From G963665925 sp050596425 (GTDB taxonomy: Bacteria; Bacillota; Clostridia; Peptostreptococcales; Acidaminobacteraceae), in the NCBI RefSeq assembly GCF_050596425.1, contig NZ_CP192292.1:1364001-1428000 (forward strand): 64,000 bases of DNA. The letters run 5' to 3'. The position numbers and the translations under genes are program-made. Positions 45,716 to 54,107 of this stretch are shown piece after piece; position 1 is the stretch's first letter; each line of letters begins with the position of its first letter. The notes below the pieces were generated by a model, which searched no databases, had not been told where the DNA came from, and saw only the letters and a list, made by a program, of their open reading frames with translations.

Positions 45716-45733
45716 AAGTACTCGAACGTACTT
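45716..45733. promoter_or_regulatory. Operator-like inverted repeat in the MATE leader
   Basis: AAGTAC-TCGAAC-GTACTT, an 18-base dyad between the predicted transcript start (about 45755) and the ribosome binding site of the transporter gene. This is the position expected for a TetR- or MarR-type repressor site. No such regulator gene is in the window. Confidence 0.45.
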
Positions 45734-45761
45734 TCGTTAAAAATATTTTCACGTCTGTACT

Positions 45762-45790
45762 ATTATAGGGGGTGTTACTGACTTAAGCAA
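45762..45790 (-). promoter_or_regulatory. Sigma-A promoter of the MATE gene
   Basis: On the minus strand: TTGCTT (-35, 45785-45790), a 17-base spacer, then TATAAT (-10, 45762-45767). Confidence 0.7.
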
Positions 45791-46085
45791 GATATTTTTT
45801 AAAGAATATATGTAAAACTTGAATTATATACAGGTTTTATGAACATTTGTATAAAGACGTCCAATTTATACCCAGTATATTGACCCTAATGCGATGACTT
45901 TAGTAGAGAAGCTAGTTGAGTTTGTGCTAAAATGAATTTAAATGCTTTTGCTAGCAAAAGTGTATGGTTTAATTCTATATGATCAACTTGAAAGGTATCG
46001 ATTAATAATTCTTGCATAGGTGGTCTGGAAATAATGAAGGACCTCGACGAACAGGATTTTTAAAAGGGCTCATATAATGAAAGTT
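45791..46085. other. Intergenic region with a 16-base palindrome
   Basis: AT-rich spacer between the MATE and glycerol modules. The one clear element is a perfect palindrome, CTTTTGCTAGCAAAAG, at 45945-45960. It may be a protein-binding site for either neighbour. No gene is seen. Confidence 0.4.
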
Positions 46086-46141
46086 GATACTTTTTACCAA
46101 ACAACCCTAAAATGTCAGAAAATTCGTTGGTAAAAAGTATC
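46086..46141 (+). promoter_or_regulatory. Candidate enhancer (UAS) for the sigma-54 activator
   Basis: GATACTTTTTACCAA (46086-46100) and TTGGTAAAAAGTATC (46127-46141) are perfect 15-base inverted copies 26 bases apart. Their centres lie about 128 and 87 bases upstream of the predicted start of the glpP promoter, a normal distance for binding sites of bacterial enhancer-binding proteins. No T-run follows, so it is not a terminator. Confidence 0.7.
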
Positions 46142-46193
46142 AGGAAAACCTTTCTCAATGTGTTGAAGCCGGGACAAATGCCAAAACACAAAA

Positions 46194-46210
46194 TTGGCAC
46201 GTAAGTTGCA
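46194..46210 (+). promoter_or_regulatory. Sigma-54 (-24/-12) promoter of the glycerol operon
   Basis: TTGGCACG-TAAG-TTGCA matches the sigma-54 consensus TTGGCACG-N4-TTGCW at every position. GG (46196-46197) and GC (46208-46209) are 10 bases apart. The transcript would start near 46221, leaving about 15 leader bases including the AGGAGG ribosome binding site of glpP. Confidence 0.9.
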
Positions 46211-46235
46211 TAATAAATAAGCAGGAGGAGATTCA

Positions 46236-46802
46236 GTGGGAAATCTATTAACAAAACGTTTAAGTGAGAACCCAATCGTTGCAGCGATAAAGTCAGCTGA
46301 CAAGTTGGATGAAGCATTAAAATCCAATGTGGAAATTATTTTTTTACTGACAGGAGATGTTTTCAATTTAAAAGAAATGGTGGATCGGATTCATAAAAGA
46401 CGCAAGGCTGTCTTTGTCCATGTTGATTTAATTGAAGGCATTGCAGCAGATCCTGTAGGTCTTCGCTTTATCTGCGAAAGCGTTCAACCGGATGGTATTA
46501 TTACGACAAAAGGTCATTTGATCAAAGCTGCTAAGAAGATGAAAGTTCTAACAATTCAACGTTTGTTTTTACTCGACTCTCTGAGTCTTGACACCGGTAT
46601 TCATTCCATCAAAACCCATAATCCGGATGCCGTTGAAATTCTGCCAGGTGTTATGCCAAAGGTCACAAATCAGATCGTGGTGAAGACGGATAAACCGATC
46701 ATCGCCGGGGGACTGATCAAGGATAAAGATGATGTGATCCAAAGTCTTAAGGCTGGTGCCATGGGAATATCAACAAGTGCACAGGATATTTGGGAACTCT
46801 AA
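46236..46802 (+). CDS. glpP: Glycerol-uptake operon antiterminator GlpP
   Basis: 188 residues, GTG start with AGGAGGAG upstream. In B. subtilis GlpP binds glycerol-3-phosphate and then nascent glp mRNA, preventing termination. The family fold is seen throughout: FLLTGDVFNLKEMVDRIH (about 29-46), VFVHVDLIEGIAADPVGLRFI (about 52-72), DGIITTK (about 79-85), EILPGVMPK (about 128-136) and IAGGLI (about 149-154). It is the first gene of the sigma-54-driven operon. The terminator after glpK, before the dehydrogenase genes, is a possible target. This is an inference. Confidence 0.95.
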   Translation: MGNLLTKRLSENPIVAAIKSADKLDEALKSNVEIIFLLTGDVFNLKEMVDRIHKRRKAVFVHVDLIEGIAADPVGLRFICESVQPDGIITTKGHLIKAAKKMKVLTIQRLFLLDSLSLDTGIHSIKTHNPDAVEILPGVMPKVTNQIVVKTDKPIIAGGLIKDKDDVIQSLKAGAMGISTSAQDIWEL

Positions 46803-46816
46803 CGGAGGTGTAGAAT

Positions 46817-47206
46817 TTGAAGCATGTAGGGACAATTATAGGTACTGCCATTGCAGGGATGTTCGTAATGAGTGTCTGGGGGGCATTTGCTGGCGAATAT
46901 GGAATTGGTGGTGGATGGTTTGCAGGTTTTGCAATCATCGGAACAATGTGGTTTATGAACCACTGGATCGGACTAATCAATAACGACGGTGCTTTTGTAG
47001 ACATGGCGGTTGGTATTGGTACTGCTGGTTTTATGAGAGGTGTATTCGAAGGTGGCGTTTCTGCTGGTATGGAATCACTTCCAACACTTGCTGTTGCACT
47101 ACTTGGCGGACTAGCTGGTGGCGTTATGGCTAGACAGCTGGAGCAAATGAAGGCTAAAAGTGCACAGGTTGAAGAAGAAATTTCTGTAGAAGCGAAGGGG
47201 GCATAA
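46817..47206 (+). CDS. Small membrane protein, putative glycerol transporter subunit
   Basis: 129 residues, TTG start with CGGAGGTG upstream. It has three or four membrane helices (about 5-25, 33-52, 60-80, 85-108) rich in Gly/Ala, and an acidic tail. It lies between glpP and glpK, where many Firmicutes have glpF. From memory it fits the Listeria Lin0368-type pair that is annotated as a putative glycerol transporter. It forms a pair with the next gene, which starts 3 bases after its stop. No aquaporin NPA motifs are present. Confidence 0.75.
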   Translation: MKHVGTIIGTAIAGMFVMSVWGAFAGEYGIGGGWFAGFAIIGTMWFMNHWIGLINNDGAFVDMAVGIGTAGFMRGVFEGGVSAGMESLPTLAVALLGGLAGGVMARQLEQMKAKSAQVEEEISVEAKGA

Positions 47207-47208
47207 TA

Positions 47209-47544
47209 ATGAGCACAGCAGCAATTATCACAACGTTTTCAGGCGCATTTATTTTCCCGTTTCTCATTCGTTTATGCTGGGGAAAAATGTGTGACGCATG
47301 GGGCGCAATCGGTGGCTGGATGGCAGCAGGATTCATAGTTGGCACAGCATGGACCCTAAACCACGGTGTAGGTTTTATGGTTCAAACTGGTCCGGCGTGG
47401 GTTGATATGGCATTTGCAGCAGGCGCAGGCCTATTTATAGCATCTGCTATGGATGGCGATGATGTGGGCAAGGGTCTGACAAATTTATTTTTCGCAATCG
47501 TAGGTGGAACACTAGGTGGATTTATTCTTTCTTGCCTAGGCTAA
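47209..47544 (+). CDS. Small membrane protein, second putative glycerol transporter subunit
   Basis: 111 residues, ATG start with a Gly-codon-rich GGGGG as ribosome binding site. Three or four membrane helices (about 6-20, 30-50, 65-82, 88-110) with GIGGG/GGW-type packing motifs. It resembles its upstream neighbour in length, Gly content and the sequence (W)xLNHxxG/MNHWIG, so the two are probably ancient duplicates that act together. No aquaporin or MIP motif is seen. Confidence 0.75.
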   Translation: MSTAAIITTFSGAFIFPFLIRLCWGKMCDAWGAIGGWMAAGFIVGTAWTLNHGVGFMVQTGPAWVDMAFAAGAGLFIASAMDGDDVGKGLTNLFFAIVGGTLGGFILSCLG

Positions 47545-47633
47545 TATAGAATTATTAATTGTGAGCAAACATTTCGTAAATATGTGGAGTGAGATCACTC
47601 CTCATTAAAGATGAATAATGGGAGGCATGCACA

Positions 47634-49133
47634 GTGGAAAAGAAATACATCTTGGCGCTAGACCAAGGCACAACAAGTTCAAGAGCTATCATTTTTGATA
47701 AGGCTGGCCAAATTGTTAGAACAGCACAGAAAGAATTTACACAAATATATCCAAAAGCTGGTTGGGTTGAGCATGATCCTATGGAAATTTGGGGCACGCA
47801 GTCAGGTGTTGCTCGTGAAGTTCTAGAATATGCTGGCATTTCCCCACAGGAAATCGCTGCCATTGGTATCACAAACCAACGTGAAACAACTGTTGTTTGG
47901 GATAAGACAACTGGAAAGCCAGTATACAATGCAATTGTGTGGCAGTGTCGTCGTACTGCAAACATTTGTGATAACTTAAAAGCAGCTGGTCATGAAAATT
48001 ATATTCGTGAAAACACGGGTCTAGTTGTTGATGCATACTTCTCTGGTACAAAAGTTAAGTGGATTCTAGATAACGTTGAAGGCGCTCGTGAAAAAGCTGA
48101 AGCTGGCGATCTTCTTTTCGGTACAGTGGATTCATGGTTGATTTGGAATCTGACACGTGGAAAGAATCACGTAACAGATTATACAAACGCTTCAAGAACA
48201 ATGCTTTATAACATCAAAGACTTGAAGTGGGATGAAAATATTCTAGAAGCTATGAATGTACCAGCAAGCATGCTTCCAGAAGTTAAGCCATCTTCAGAAG
48301 TGTATGGCGTAACAGACCCACAAACATTTGGTGGTGCTGAAATTCCAATCGCAGGTATTGCTGGTGACCAGCAGGCTGCTCTATTTGGTCAAGCGTGCTA
48401 CTCTGAAGGTATGGTGAAAAATACATACGGTACAGGCTGTTTTATGCTGATGAACACAGGCGAAAAGATGGTTCCATCTAAAAATGGTCTTCTTACGACA
48501 ATTGCATGGGGCCTTGATGGTAAGGTTGAATATGCTCTTGAAGGCTCTATCTTTATGGCTGGTGCTTCTGTACAGTGGCTTCGTGATGAAATGAAAATGA
48601 TTGATGACGCTAAGGACTCAGAATACTTCGCAACACAAGTTGATGATACAAATGGCGTTTACATGGTGCCTGCATTTGCTGGTCTTGGTGCACCTTACTG
48701 GGATATGTATGCAAGAGGTACTATGGTTGGTCTGACACGTGGTGCCAACAGAAACCATATTATTCGTGCAACGCTTGAGTCTATAGCATATCAAACGCGT
48801 GACGTTATTGATGCAATGCAAGCTGATTCAGGTATTGAACTGACTGAGCTTAAGGTTGATGGTGGCGCAACTGCAAATGACTTCCTAATGCAGTTCCAAT
48901 CAGATATTCTTGGTGTTGATGTAAGACGTCCTCAAGTTGCTGAAACCACAGCGCTTGGTGCAGCTTACCTAGCAGGTTTAGCGGTTAAGTTCTGGTCTTC
49001 TAAAGAAGAAATTGCTAAGAACTGGGCAGTGGACCAAACATTCAAGAACGAGATTCCTCAAATTAAGAGAGATGAGCTATACGGCGGATGGCAAAAAGCT
49101 GTAGAACGTGCTAAGGCATGGGAAGAGGCATAG
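47634..49133 (+). CDS. glpK: Glycerol kinase
   Basis: 499 residues, GTG start with GGGAGGC upstream. Phosphorylates glycerol to glycerol-3-phosphate with ATP. FGGY-kinase motifs: ALDQGTTSSRAI (8-19), NQRETT and the glycerol-binding W/R residues, GDQQAALFGQ, NTYGTGCF and VDGGATANDFLMQFQSD. The length is full. Aligned with enterococcal GlpK, the His that HPr phosphorylates is Thr (T231 in DPQTFGG). PTS control of activity therefore seems absent, which fits sigma-54 control of the operon. A short GGAGTG/CACTCC hairpin lies in its leader (47586-47601). Confidence 0.98.
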   Translation: MEKKYILALDQGTTSSRAIIFDKAGQIVRTAQKEFTQIYPKAGWVEHDPMEIWGTQSGVAREVLEYAGISPQEIAAIGITNQRETTVVWDKTTGKPVYNAIVWQCRRTANICDNLKAAGHENYIRENTGLVVDAYFSGTKVKWILDNVEGAREKAEAGDLLFGTVDSWLIWNLTRGKNHVTDYTNASRTMLYNIKDLKWDENILEAMNVPASMLPEVKPSSEVYGVTDPQTFGGAEIPIAGIAGDQQAALFGQACYSEGMVKNTYGTGCFMLMNTGEKMVPSKNGLLTTIAWGLDGKVEYALEGSIFMAGASVQWLRDEMKMIDDAKDSEYFATQVDDTNGVYMVPAFAGLGAPYWDMYARGTMVGLTRGANRNHIIRATLESIAYQTRDVIDAMQADSGIELTELKVDGGATANDFLMQFQSDILGVDVRRPQVAETTALGAAYLAGLAVKFWSSKEEIAKNWAVDQTFKNEIPQIKRDELYGGWQKAVERAKAWEEA

Positions 49134-49203
49134 GCATTTGCTAATCAGAAGTAAATGATATATAATTAATGTAATAAATTAATATGAATGGCAAGAGTAT
49201 GAG

Positions 49204-49256
49204 AGCCACAATTAACCGGTCTGCGGGAGCAGGCCGGGTTAATTGTGGCTTTTTTG
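49204..49256 (+). terminator. Strong terminator after glpK
   Basis: AGCCACAATTAACC pairs with GGTTAATTGTGGCT, with an extra GG/CC inner stem, followed by TTTTTT. It separates the glycerol kinase operon from the dehydrogenase genes and could be the site where GlpP acts. The next 218 bases (to 49474) hold no clear gene or promoter. Confidence 0.93.
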
Positions 49257-49474
49257 GTTTCGATAATTTCCCGTATACGGCGTTGTCGTCCATATTTGAA
49301 ATGGTCACGTACTTAGGTAGGCTCCCACCTCAAATATAGACTCCGCCTTGACTACAGAAAATTCTATTCACCAAAAATGTTAGATTCAAACTTATATGAA
49401 GGTCTTACAAGACAAAGATATTTACGTGAAAATTTATTGTGTGTGAGCGATAATTGTTAGGAGGAAAATCTGTT

Positions 49475-50914
49475 ATGTATGATATAGCAGTAATTGGGGC
49501 TGGTGTTATTGGAACAGCGGTTGCTCGTGAATTAAGTCGATATAACCTAAATATCGTCATGCTTGAAAGAGATAATGATGTGGCTTGTGGGACGACAAAG
49601 GCCAATAGTGCCATAGTCCATGCAGGCTATGATGCTTCTGCTGATTCTATGAAGGGCATCATGAACGCAAAAGGCAATGCCATGTTTGGTGATGTCTGTA
49701 AGGATCTAGACGTTCCTTTTGAACGTATTGGGTCACTGGTTGTTGCCTTCAGTGAAGAAGATATGGTGACACTACAAGGCCTACTTGAGAATGGCCAAGC
49801 GCTGGGAATTCCTGGCCTCGAGATTATTGACAGCAAGACAGTGTATGAAAAAGAACCTAATTTGAATCCAGGTGTACGCGGGGCACTTTATGCGCCATCA
49901 GCTGGTATAACAGAACCTTGGGAACTTGCAATTGCATATGCAGAAAACGCCATTGAAAATGGCGCAGAGCTTAAACTGAATTTTGAAGTAAAAAGTATTG
50001 AAAAGCAAGAAAATGGTTTTGAAATTAAGAGTGAAAATGAAACGATTCAAACTCGTTTGGTTATAAATTGCGCAGGTGTCTATGCGGATAAAATTCATAA
50101 CATGGTGGCAGATGCACCAGAGTTTAAAATTCATCCAAGACGTGGACAGTATTTCTTACTTGATAAAACAACGGAAGGCTTTGTGGATCATGTGATATTC
50201 CCTTGTCCTTCAAAGATGGGCAAAGGCACCCTAGTTGTTCCAACTGTGGATGGCAACATTCTTATTGGACCTGATTCGCAGGATCTGGGAATGGATGACA
50301 AAGAAGCCACAGAAACAACAGGAGATAGACTGGCATATGTTCGTGAAATGGTTTCGCAACTCACAACCAAGGTGCCGTTCAGAGAGCAGATCACTGAATT
50401 TTCAGGTCTACGTGCTGAACCAGATGGTGGTGACTTTATCATAGACTGGTCAAAGTCAGTAAGTGGTTTTTACAATGTTGCAGGCATTAAATCACCAGGG
50501 TTATCCTCAGCACCAGCAATCGCAGAACGTGTCCTTGAAGCTGTTGTTGAGACCCTAAGTCCAGAAGAAAAGACAGATTTTAATCCTGTAAGACGCCCGC
50601 GTGTGAAACTGGAAGATTTAAATGATGATGAGCTACAAGCTCTCATTGAAAAGGATCCACGATATGGTCGAATCATCTGCCGCTGTGAAATGATTTCAGA
50701 AGGTGAAATTGTAGATGCCATTCATAGAGCGGCTGGTGGAAGAACAATAAATGGTATTAAAAGACGTGTTCGACCAGGTGCTGGCCGTTGTCAAGGTGGT
50801 TTCTGCGGCCCGCGTGTCCTAGAAATTTTAGCAAGAGAACTGGATTTGAATCCAACTGAGATTGCCCATGAAGGCAAAGACTCGTATGTACTTATTGGTG
50901 AGACCAAGGCCTAA
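49475..50914 (+). CDS. glpA: GlpA-like glycerol-3-phosphate dehydrogenase subunit with BFD [2Fe-2S] domain
   Basis: 479 residues. The ATG at 49475 has TTAGGAGGAAA upstream. The flavoprotein oxidises glycerol-3-phosphate to dihydroxyacetone phosphate: FAD-binding IGAGVIGTAVARELS (8-22), the DAO fold (about 30-370; SAIVHAGYD, SGLRAEP, AGIKSPGLSSAPAI), then the BFD-like domain (about 395-455) with CRCE and GRCQGGFC as likely iron-sulfur ligands. It resembles GlpA of E. coli in domain order but is shorter. It leads an operon with the second flavoprotein and the DUF1667 protein, as in many clostridia and Thermotogae. Confidence 0.92.
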   Translation: MYDIAVIGAGVIGTAVARELSRYNLNIVMLERDNDVACGTTKANSAIVHAGYDASADSMKGIMNAKGNAMFGDVCKDLDVPFERIGSLVVAFSEEDMVTLQGLLENGQALGIPGLEIIDSKTVYEKEPNLNPGVRGALYAPSAGITEPWELAIAYAENAIENGAELKLNFEVKSIEKQENGFEIKSENETIQTRLVINCAGVYADKIHNMVADAPEFKIHPRRGQYFLLDKTTEGFVDHVIFPCPSKMGKGTLVVPTVDGNILIGPDSQDLGMDDKEATETTGDRLAYVREMVSQLTTKVPFREQITEFSGLRAEPDGGDFIIDWSKSVSGFYNVAGIKSPGLSSAPAIAERVLEAVVETLSPEEKTDFNPVRRPRVKLEDLNDDELQALIEKDPRYGRIICRCEMISEGEIVDAIHRAAGGRTINGIKRRVRPGAGRCQGGFCGPRVLEILARELDLNPTEIAHEGKDSYVLIGETKA

Positions 50915-50926
50915 GGAGGGAAAGTC

Positions 50927-52207
50927 ATGAAACAAGTGGATATCGTTGTCATTGGTGGCGGCCCTGCAGGTCTTGCAGCTGCTATTGAGGCACGAAAAAA
51001 CGGTGTGAAAAATATTTTAGTTATTGAACGTGACAGAGAGTTAGGTGGCATCCTAATGCAGTGTATCCATAATGGGTTTGGACTGCATGTCTTTAAAGAA
51101 GAATTGACTGGCCCTGAATATGCTGAACGCTTTATAGAGGAACTCAGCCAAATGGGTATTGAATATAAACTTGATACAATGGTCACTGACATTTCCAAAG
51201 ATAAGGTTGTCAAGGCTATGAACACAGAAGATGGGCTTATGACCATTGAAGCTAAAGCTATTATTCTGACAATGGGCTGTCGCGAAAGAACACGTGGTGC
51301 TATTGCCATCCCTGGTTCCAGACCAGCGGGTGTTATGAGTGCAGGGACGGCACAAAGATATATCAACATGGAAGGCTACATGGTGGGCAAGCGTGTTGTT
51401 ATACTAGGTTCTGGTGATATTGGTCTAATTATGGCAAGAAGGATGACCCTGGAAGGGGCAGAGGTCTTAGCGGTAGCTGAACTAATGCCTTTCTCAGGCG
51501 GTCTAACAAGAAACATTGTTCAGTGTCTAGATGACTTTGATATACCGCTTCTTCTATCCCACACCGTACAAGAAATTCGTGGTAAGGACAGACTCGAAAG
51601 TGTTGTAATAAGTCAAGTGGATTCAAACTTTAAGCCAATTCCAGGCACAGAAAAAACATATGAATGTGACACGCTTCTGCTATCAGTTGGACTGATTCCA
51701 GAAAATGAGCTTAGTAGAAGTGCAGGCATTGAAATCGACCCTGTGACAAGTGGACCAGTTGTCAATGAAGCTATGGAAACATCGGTGCCTGGTATATTTG
51801 CCAGTGGAAATGTTGTCCATGTTCATGACCTTGTTGATTTTGTTACAGCAGAAAGCCGACGTGCTGGTGAGAATGCTGCACGTTATGTTCTTGGACAACT
51901 TAAGCAAGATGGACCAATTCAAAAAACAGAAGCCGGACACGGCATAAATTATATTGTTCCGCATACAATTAGAAAAAGTAATATTGAAAAGGATGCCACA
52001 CTCTTCATGCGTGTGGGAAATGTCTATCATAATGCAGAACTTATTGTTAAAGCAGACGACGAAATAATCATGACGAAGAAGAGAAGACATATGGCACCAG
52101 GTGAAATGGAAAGCTTAAAATTGCCAGTCGACAAACTTCCAGAAACAGATGCAGTGATCACAGTAGAAGTGGTTGAGGAGGTTATTCAAGATGAAAAAGC
52201 ATCATGA
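50927..52207 (+). CDS. FAD/NAD-dependent oxidoreductase, partner of the GlpA-like protein
   Basis: 426 residues. ATG start with AAGGAGGGAAAG upstream. It is a pyridine-nucleotide-disulfide-reductase-fold flavoprotein: VIGGGPAGLAAAIEARKNG (8-26) binds FAD, GSGDIGLIMARRMTLEGA binds a second nucleotide, and ASGNVVHVHDLVDFV is the FAD-closing motif. Redox-active CxxC is absent. Such proteins form the electron-transfer part of the glycerol-3-phosphate dehydrogenase complex with the GlpA-like and DUF1667 subunits. Its gene starts 12 bases after the previous one and overlaps the next by 17 bases. Confidence 0.9.
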   Translation: MKQVDIVVIGGGPAGLAAAIEARKNGVKNILVIERDRELGGILMQCIHNGFGLHVFKEELTGPEYAERFIEELSQMGIEYKLDTMVTDISKDKVVKAMNTEDGLMTIEAKAIILTMGCRERTRGAIAIPGSRPAGVMSAGTAQRYINMEGYMVGKRVVILGSGDIGLIMARRMTLEGAEVLAVAELMPFSGGLTRNIVQCLDDFDIPLLLSHTVQEIRGKDRLESVVISQVDSNFKPIPGTEKTYECDTLLLSVGLIPENELSRSAGIEIDPVTSGPVVNEAMETSVPGIFASGNVVHVHDLVDFVTAESRRAGENAARYVLGQLKQDGPIQKTEAGHGINYIVPHTIRKSNIEKDATLFMRVGNVYHNAELIVKADDEIIMTKKRRHMAPGEMESLKLPVDKLPETDAVITVEVVEEVIQDEKAS

Positions 52208-52565
52208 TTTGGTGTGCATCGTCTGCCCGATGGGATGCAGACTGACACTGACCAAAGATGAAACAAATCCAAAAGGATATAGTGTAGAAGGCAATGTCTG
52301 TAAGCGTGGTGAAGATTATGCGATAAAAGAAATGACCAATCCAACGCGCATGTTGCCAACAACTGTAAAAATAAAAGAGGGTTTCATAAGCAGGCTTCCT
52401 GTTCGTACGACAGAGGCTATTCCAAAAGAACTCATTTTTGATGCTATGAAGAAAATTAATGAAGTGGAAATGGAAGCGCCCGTAAAATGCGGTGATGTGG
52501 TTATAAAAGACATTCTAGGGACAGGTGCAGATATAATCGCAACGCGGAGCATGAAAAGACGATAA
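52191..52565 (+). CDS. DUF1667 protein, third subunit of the dehydrogenase complex
   Basis: 125 residues. The start at 52191 has GAGGAGG upstream and overlaps the end of the previous gene. The N-terminal CIVCPMGC followed by NVCKRGE gives four cysteines that may bind an iron-sulfur cluster, while the rest is a small beta domain (VKCGDVVIKDILGTGADIIATR). It is a conserved companion of the GlpA/FAD-oxidoreductase pair. The exact role is unknown. Confidence 0.9.
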   Translation: MKKHHDLVCIVCPMGCRLTLTKDETNPKGYSVEGNVCKRGEDYAIKEMTNPTRMLPTTVKIKEGFISRLPVRTTEAIPKELIFDAMKKINEVEMEAPVKCGDVVIKDILGTGADIIATRSMKRR

Positions 52566-52587
52566 GTTAAGATTTGGGGGGGTTCGG

Positions 52588-53985
52588 TTGAGAATAAGTA
52601 GTATACCCATCCAACGTATCAGGGAGAGGGGAATAAGAGCGCCAGAGGATTATGATATTTTCTTTGGCTCATGGACTCAAGGTGTCTGTATTCTAGACCA
52701 TGCCGGGATCGTACAGTATGTAAACCCTGCTTATGGTCAGATATTCAGGCAAAATAGGGCATCTTTGATACATGCCAATGTTTATAAGCATCTAAACGAT
52801 GAATTGGCAATAGATGCCCTGAAAAGAAAAAAGCATGTTAAAGGCTATTTGCAGACTTATATAGGAGAGCATAAAATTTATGCTGAAGCCACACCAATGC
52901 TGGATGATGGTGAATTTTGCGGTGTCCTGATACAGTACGAAGAGATGGAGAGTGCAGACAATCAAATTGTGGATATAACAGGATTTATTCAAAGTGGTCA
53001 AACAAAGGCACTAGAAAATCCTTTTCCCGAAATTGTGACACGAGACAAGCGTTTTATTAAGGTGCTTGGCCAAGCGCGTCGTGCTGCACAGACAAATGCA
53101 ACCATAATGATACAAGGCGAAAGTGGGACGGGTAAGGAACTTGTTGCACGCGCGATTCACAAACACAGCAAAAGAAATACAGGCCCATTTGTCGCTGTCA
53201 ATTGTGGTGCTATACCAGCAAACCTCATTGAATCAGAATTGTTTGGATATGAAGCGGGAGCCTTTACTGGGGCCGCTCGACAAAAAAAGGGGAAGTTTGA
53301 AATTGCAAATGGAGGCACCCTCTTCCTCGATGAAATTGGTGACTTGCCCCTTGAACTTCAAGTGAAACTCCTTCGTGCGCTACAAGAGCGTGAAATTGAA
53401 AGAGTGGGTGGATCACATCCGATTGCGGTTGATGTGCGCATAGTCACAGCGACCCATTGCCAGCTCCAAGAGATGGTGGAAAAAGGAAGTTTTAGAGAGG
53501 ATTTATACTACCGCCTTAATGTCGTGCCAGTAGAACTGCCAGCGCTTCGAGAAAGAACGGATGATTTTCCGGTGTTGGTGGATCACTTTATGAAGAGGTC
53601 AGCAGAAAACTTAGGGATAGAGCAACCCATTATGACTGAAGAAGCAATGACTTACTTAAAAACTTATGATTGGCCTGGCAATATCCGAGAACTTGAGAAT
53701 ACCATGGAACGTGTCCTAATCTTCGTGGATGATGGTTACATTGACGTTAACGATCTTCCGCGCAATATTTCCAAACACTACAATATGCAAAAAACAACTC
53801 AACCGACCACGGGACTAGTAAACCTATCAGCCTTCAACGATGTTGCAAGCTTTGATAGCTATGAAAAAGAGATTATCGAACTTGCCCTAAAAAAGCATGG
53901 AAGTTTTAACGCTGCAGGAAAAGCCCTTGGATTAACACATAAAACAGTCGCTGCAAAAGCTAGAAAATATGGCTTGCGTGATTAG
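52588..53985 (+). CDS. Sigma-54-dependent transcriptional activator (PAS-AAA+-Fis)
   Basis: 465 residues, TTG start with GGGGGGGTTCGG upstream. PAS sensor domain at about 22-125 (GVCILDHAGIVQYVNPAYG). AAA+ domain at about 150-385: Walker A GESGTGKE (177-184), GAFTGA (224-229), which contacts sigma-54, Walker B GGTLFLDEIGD (242-252) and NIRELENTMER. The Fis-type helix-turn-helix is in the last 40 residues (NAAGKALGLTHKTVAAKARKYGL). It is encoded at the end of the glycerol dehydrogenase operon and most likely acts on the -24/-12 promoter of glpP, and maybe on that of the second glpA-like gene. The PAS ligand is unknown. Confidence 0.95.
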   Translation: MRISSIPIQRIRERGIRAPEDYDIFFGSWTQGVCILDHAGIVQYVNPAYGQIFRQNRASLIHANVYKHLNDELAIDALKRKKHVKGYLQTYIGEHKIYAEATPMLDDGEFCGVLIQYEEMESADNQIVDITGFIQSGQTKALENPFPEIVTRDKRFIKVLGQARRAAQTNATIMIQGESGTGKELVARAIHKHSKRNTGPFVAVNCGAIPANLIESELFGYEAGAFTGAARQKKGKFEIANGGTLFLDEIGDLPLELQVKLLRALQEREIERVGGSHPIAVDVRIVTATHCQLQEMVEKGSFREDLYYRLNVVPVELPALRERTDDFPVLVDHFMKRSAENLGIEQPIMTEEAMTYLKTYDWPGNIRELENTMERVLIFVDDGYIDVNDLPRNISKHYNMQKTTQPTTGLVNLSAFNDVASFDSYEKEIIELALKKHGSFNAAGKALGLTHKTVAAKARKYGLRD

Positions 53986-54010
53986 AGCGATTAGATAAGA
54001 CCCCCAATTA

Positions 54011-54050
54011 GAAAGAGTTCTGTTTGGCTATAGCCAAGCAGAACTCTTTT
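54011..54050. terminator. Bidirectional terminator
   Basis: AAAGAGTTCTG-TTGGC and GCCAA-CAGAACTCTTTT form a long stem with one unpaired base per side. It separates the activator gene from the convergent Pel operon. Confidence 0.9.
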
Positions 54051-54107
54051 GTGCTTTAAATCATACCGGGGTATTTACAAAGAATTGTGACTCTGGAGAC
54101 TTTAATA

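Noticed and set aside
46086..46141. Intrinsic terminator or GlpP antiterminator site
   Set aside because: It lies upstream of the sigma-54 transcript start and has no T-run, so a DNA-level site is more likely.
49441..49465. lac-operator-like TGTGAGCGATAATTG before the glpA-like gene
   Set aside because: The match is partial, without a dyad, and no LacI-type gene is present. Probably chance.
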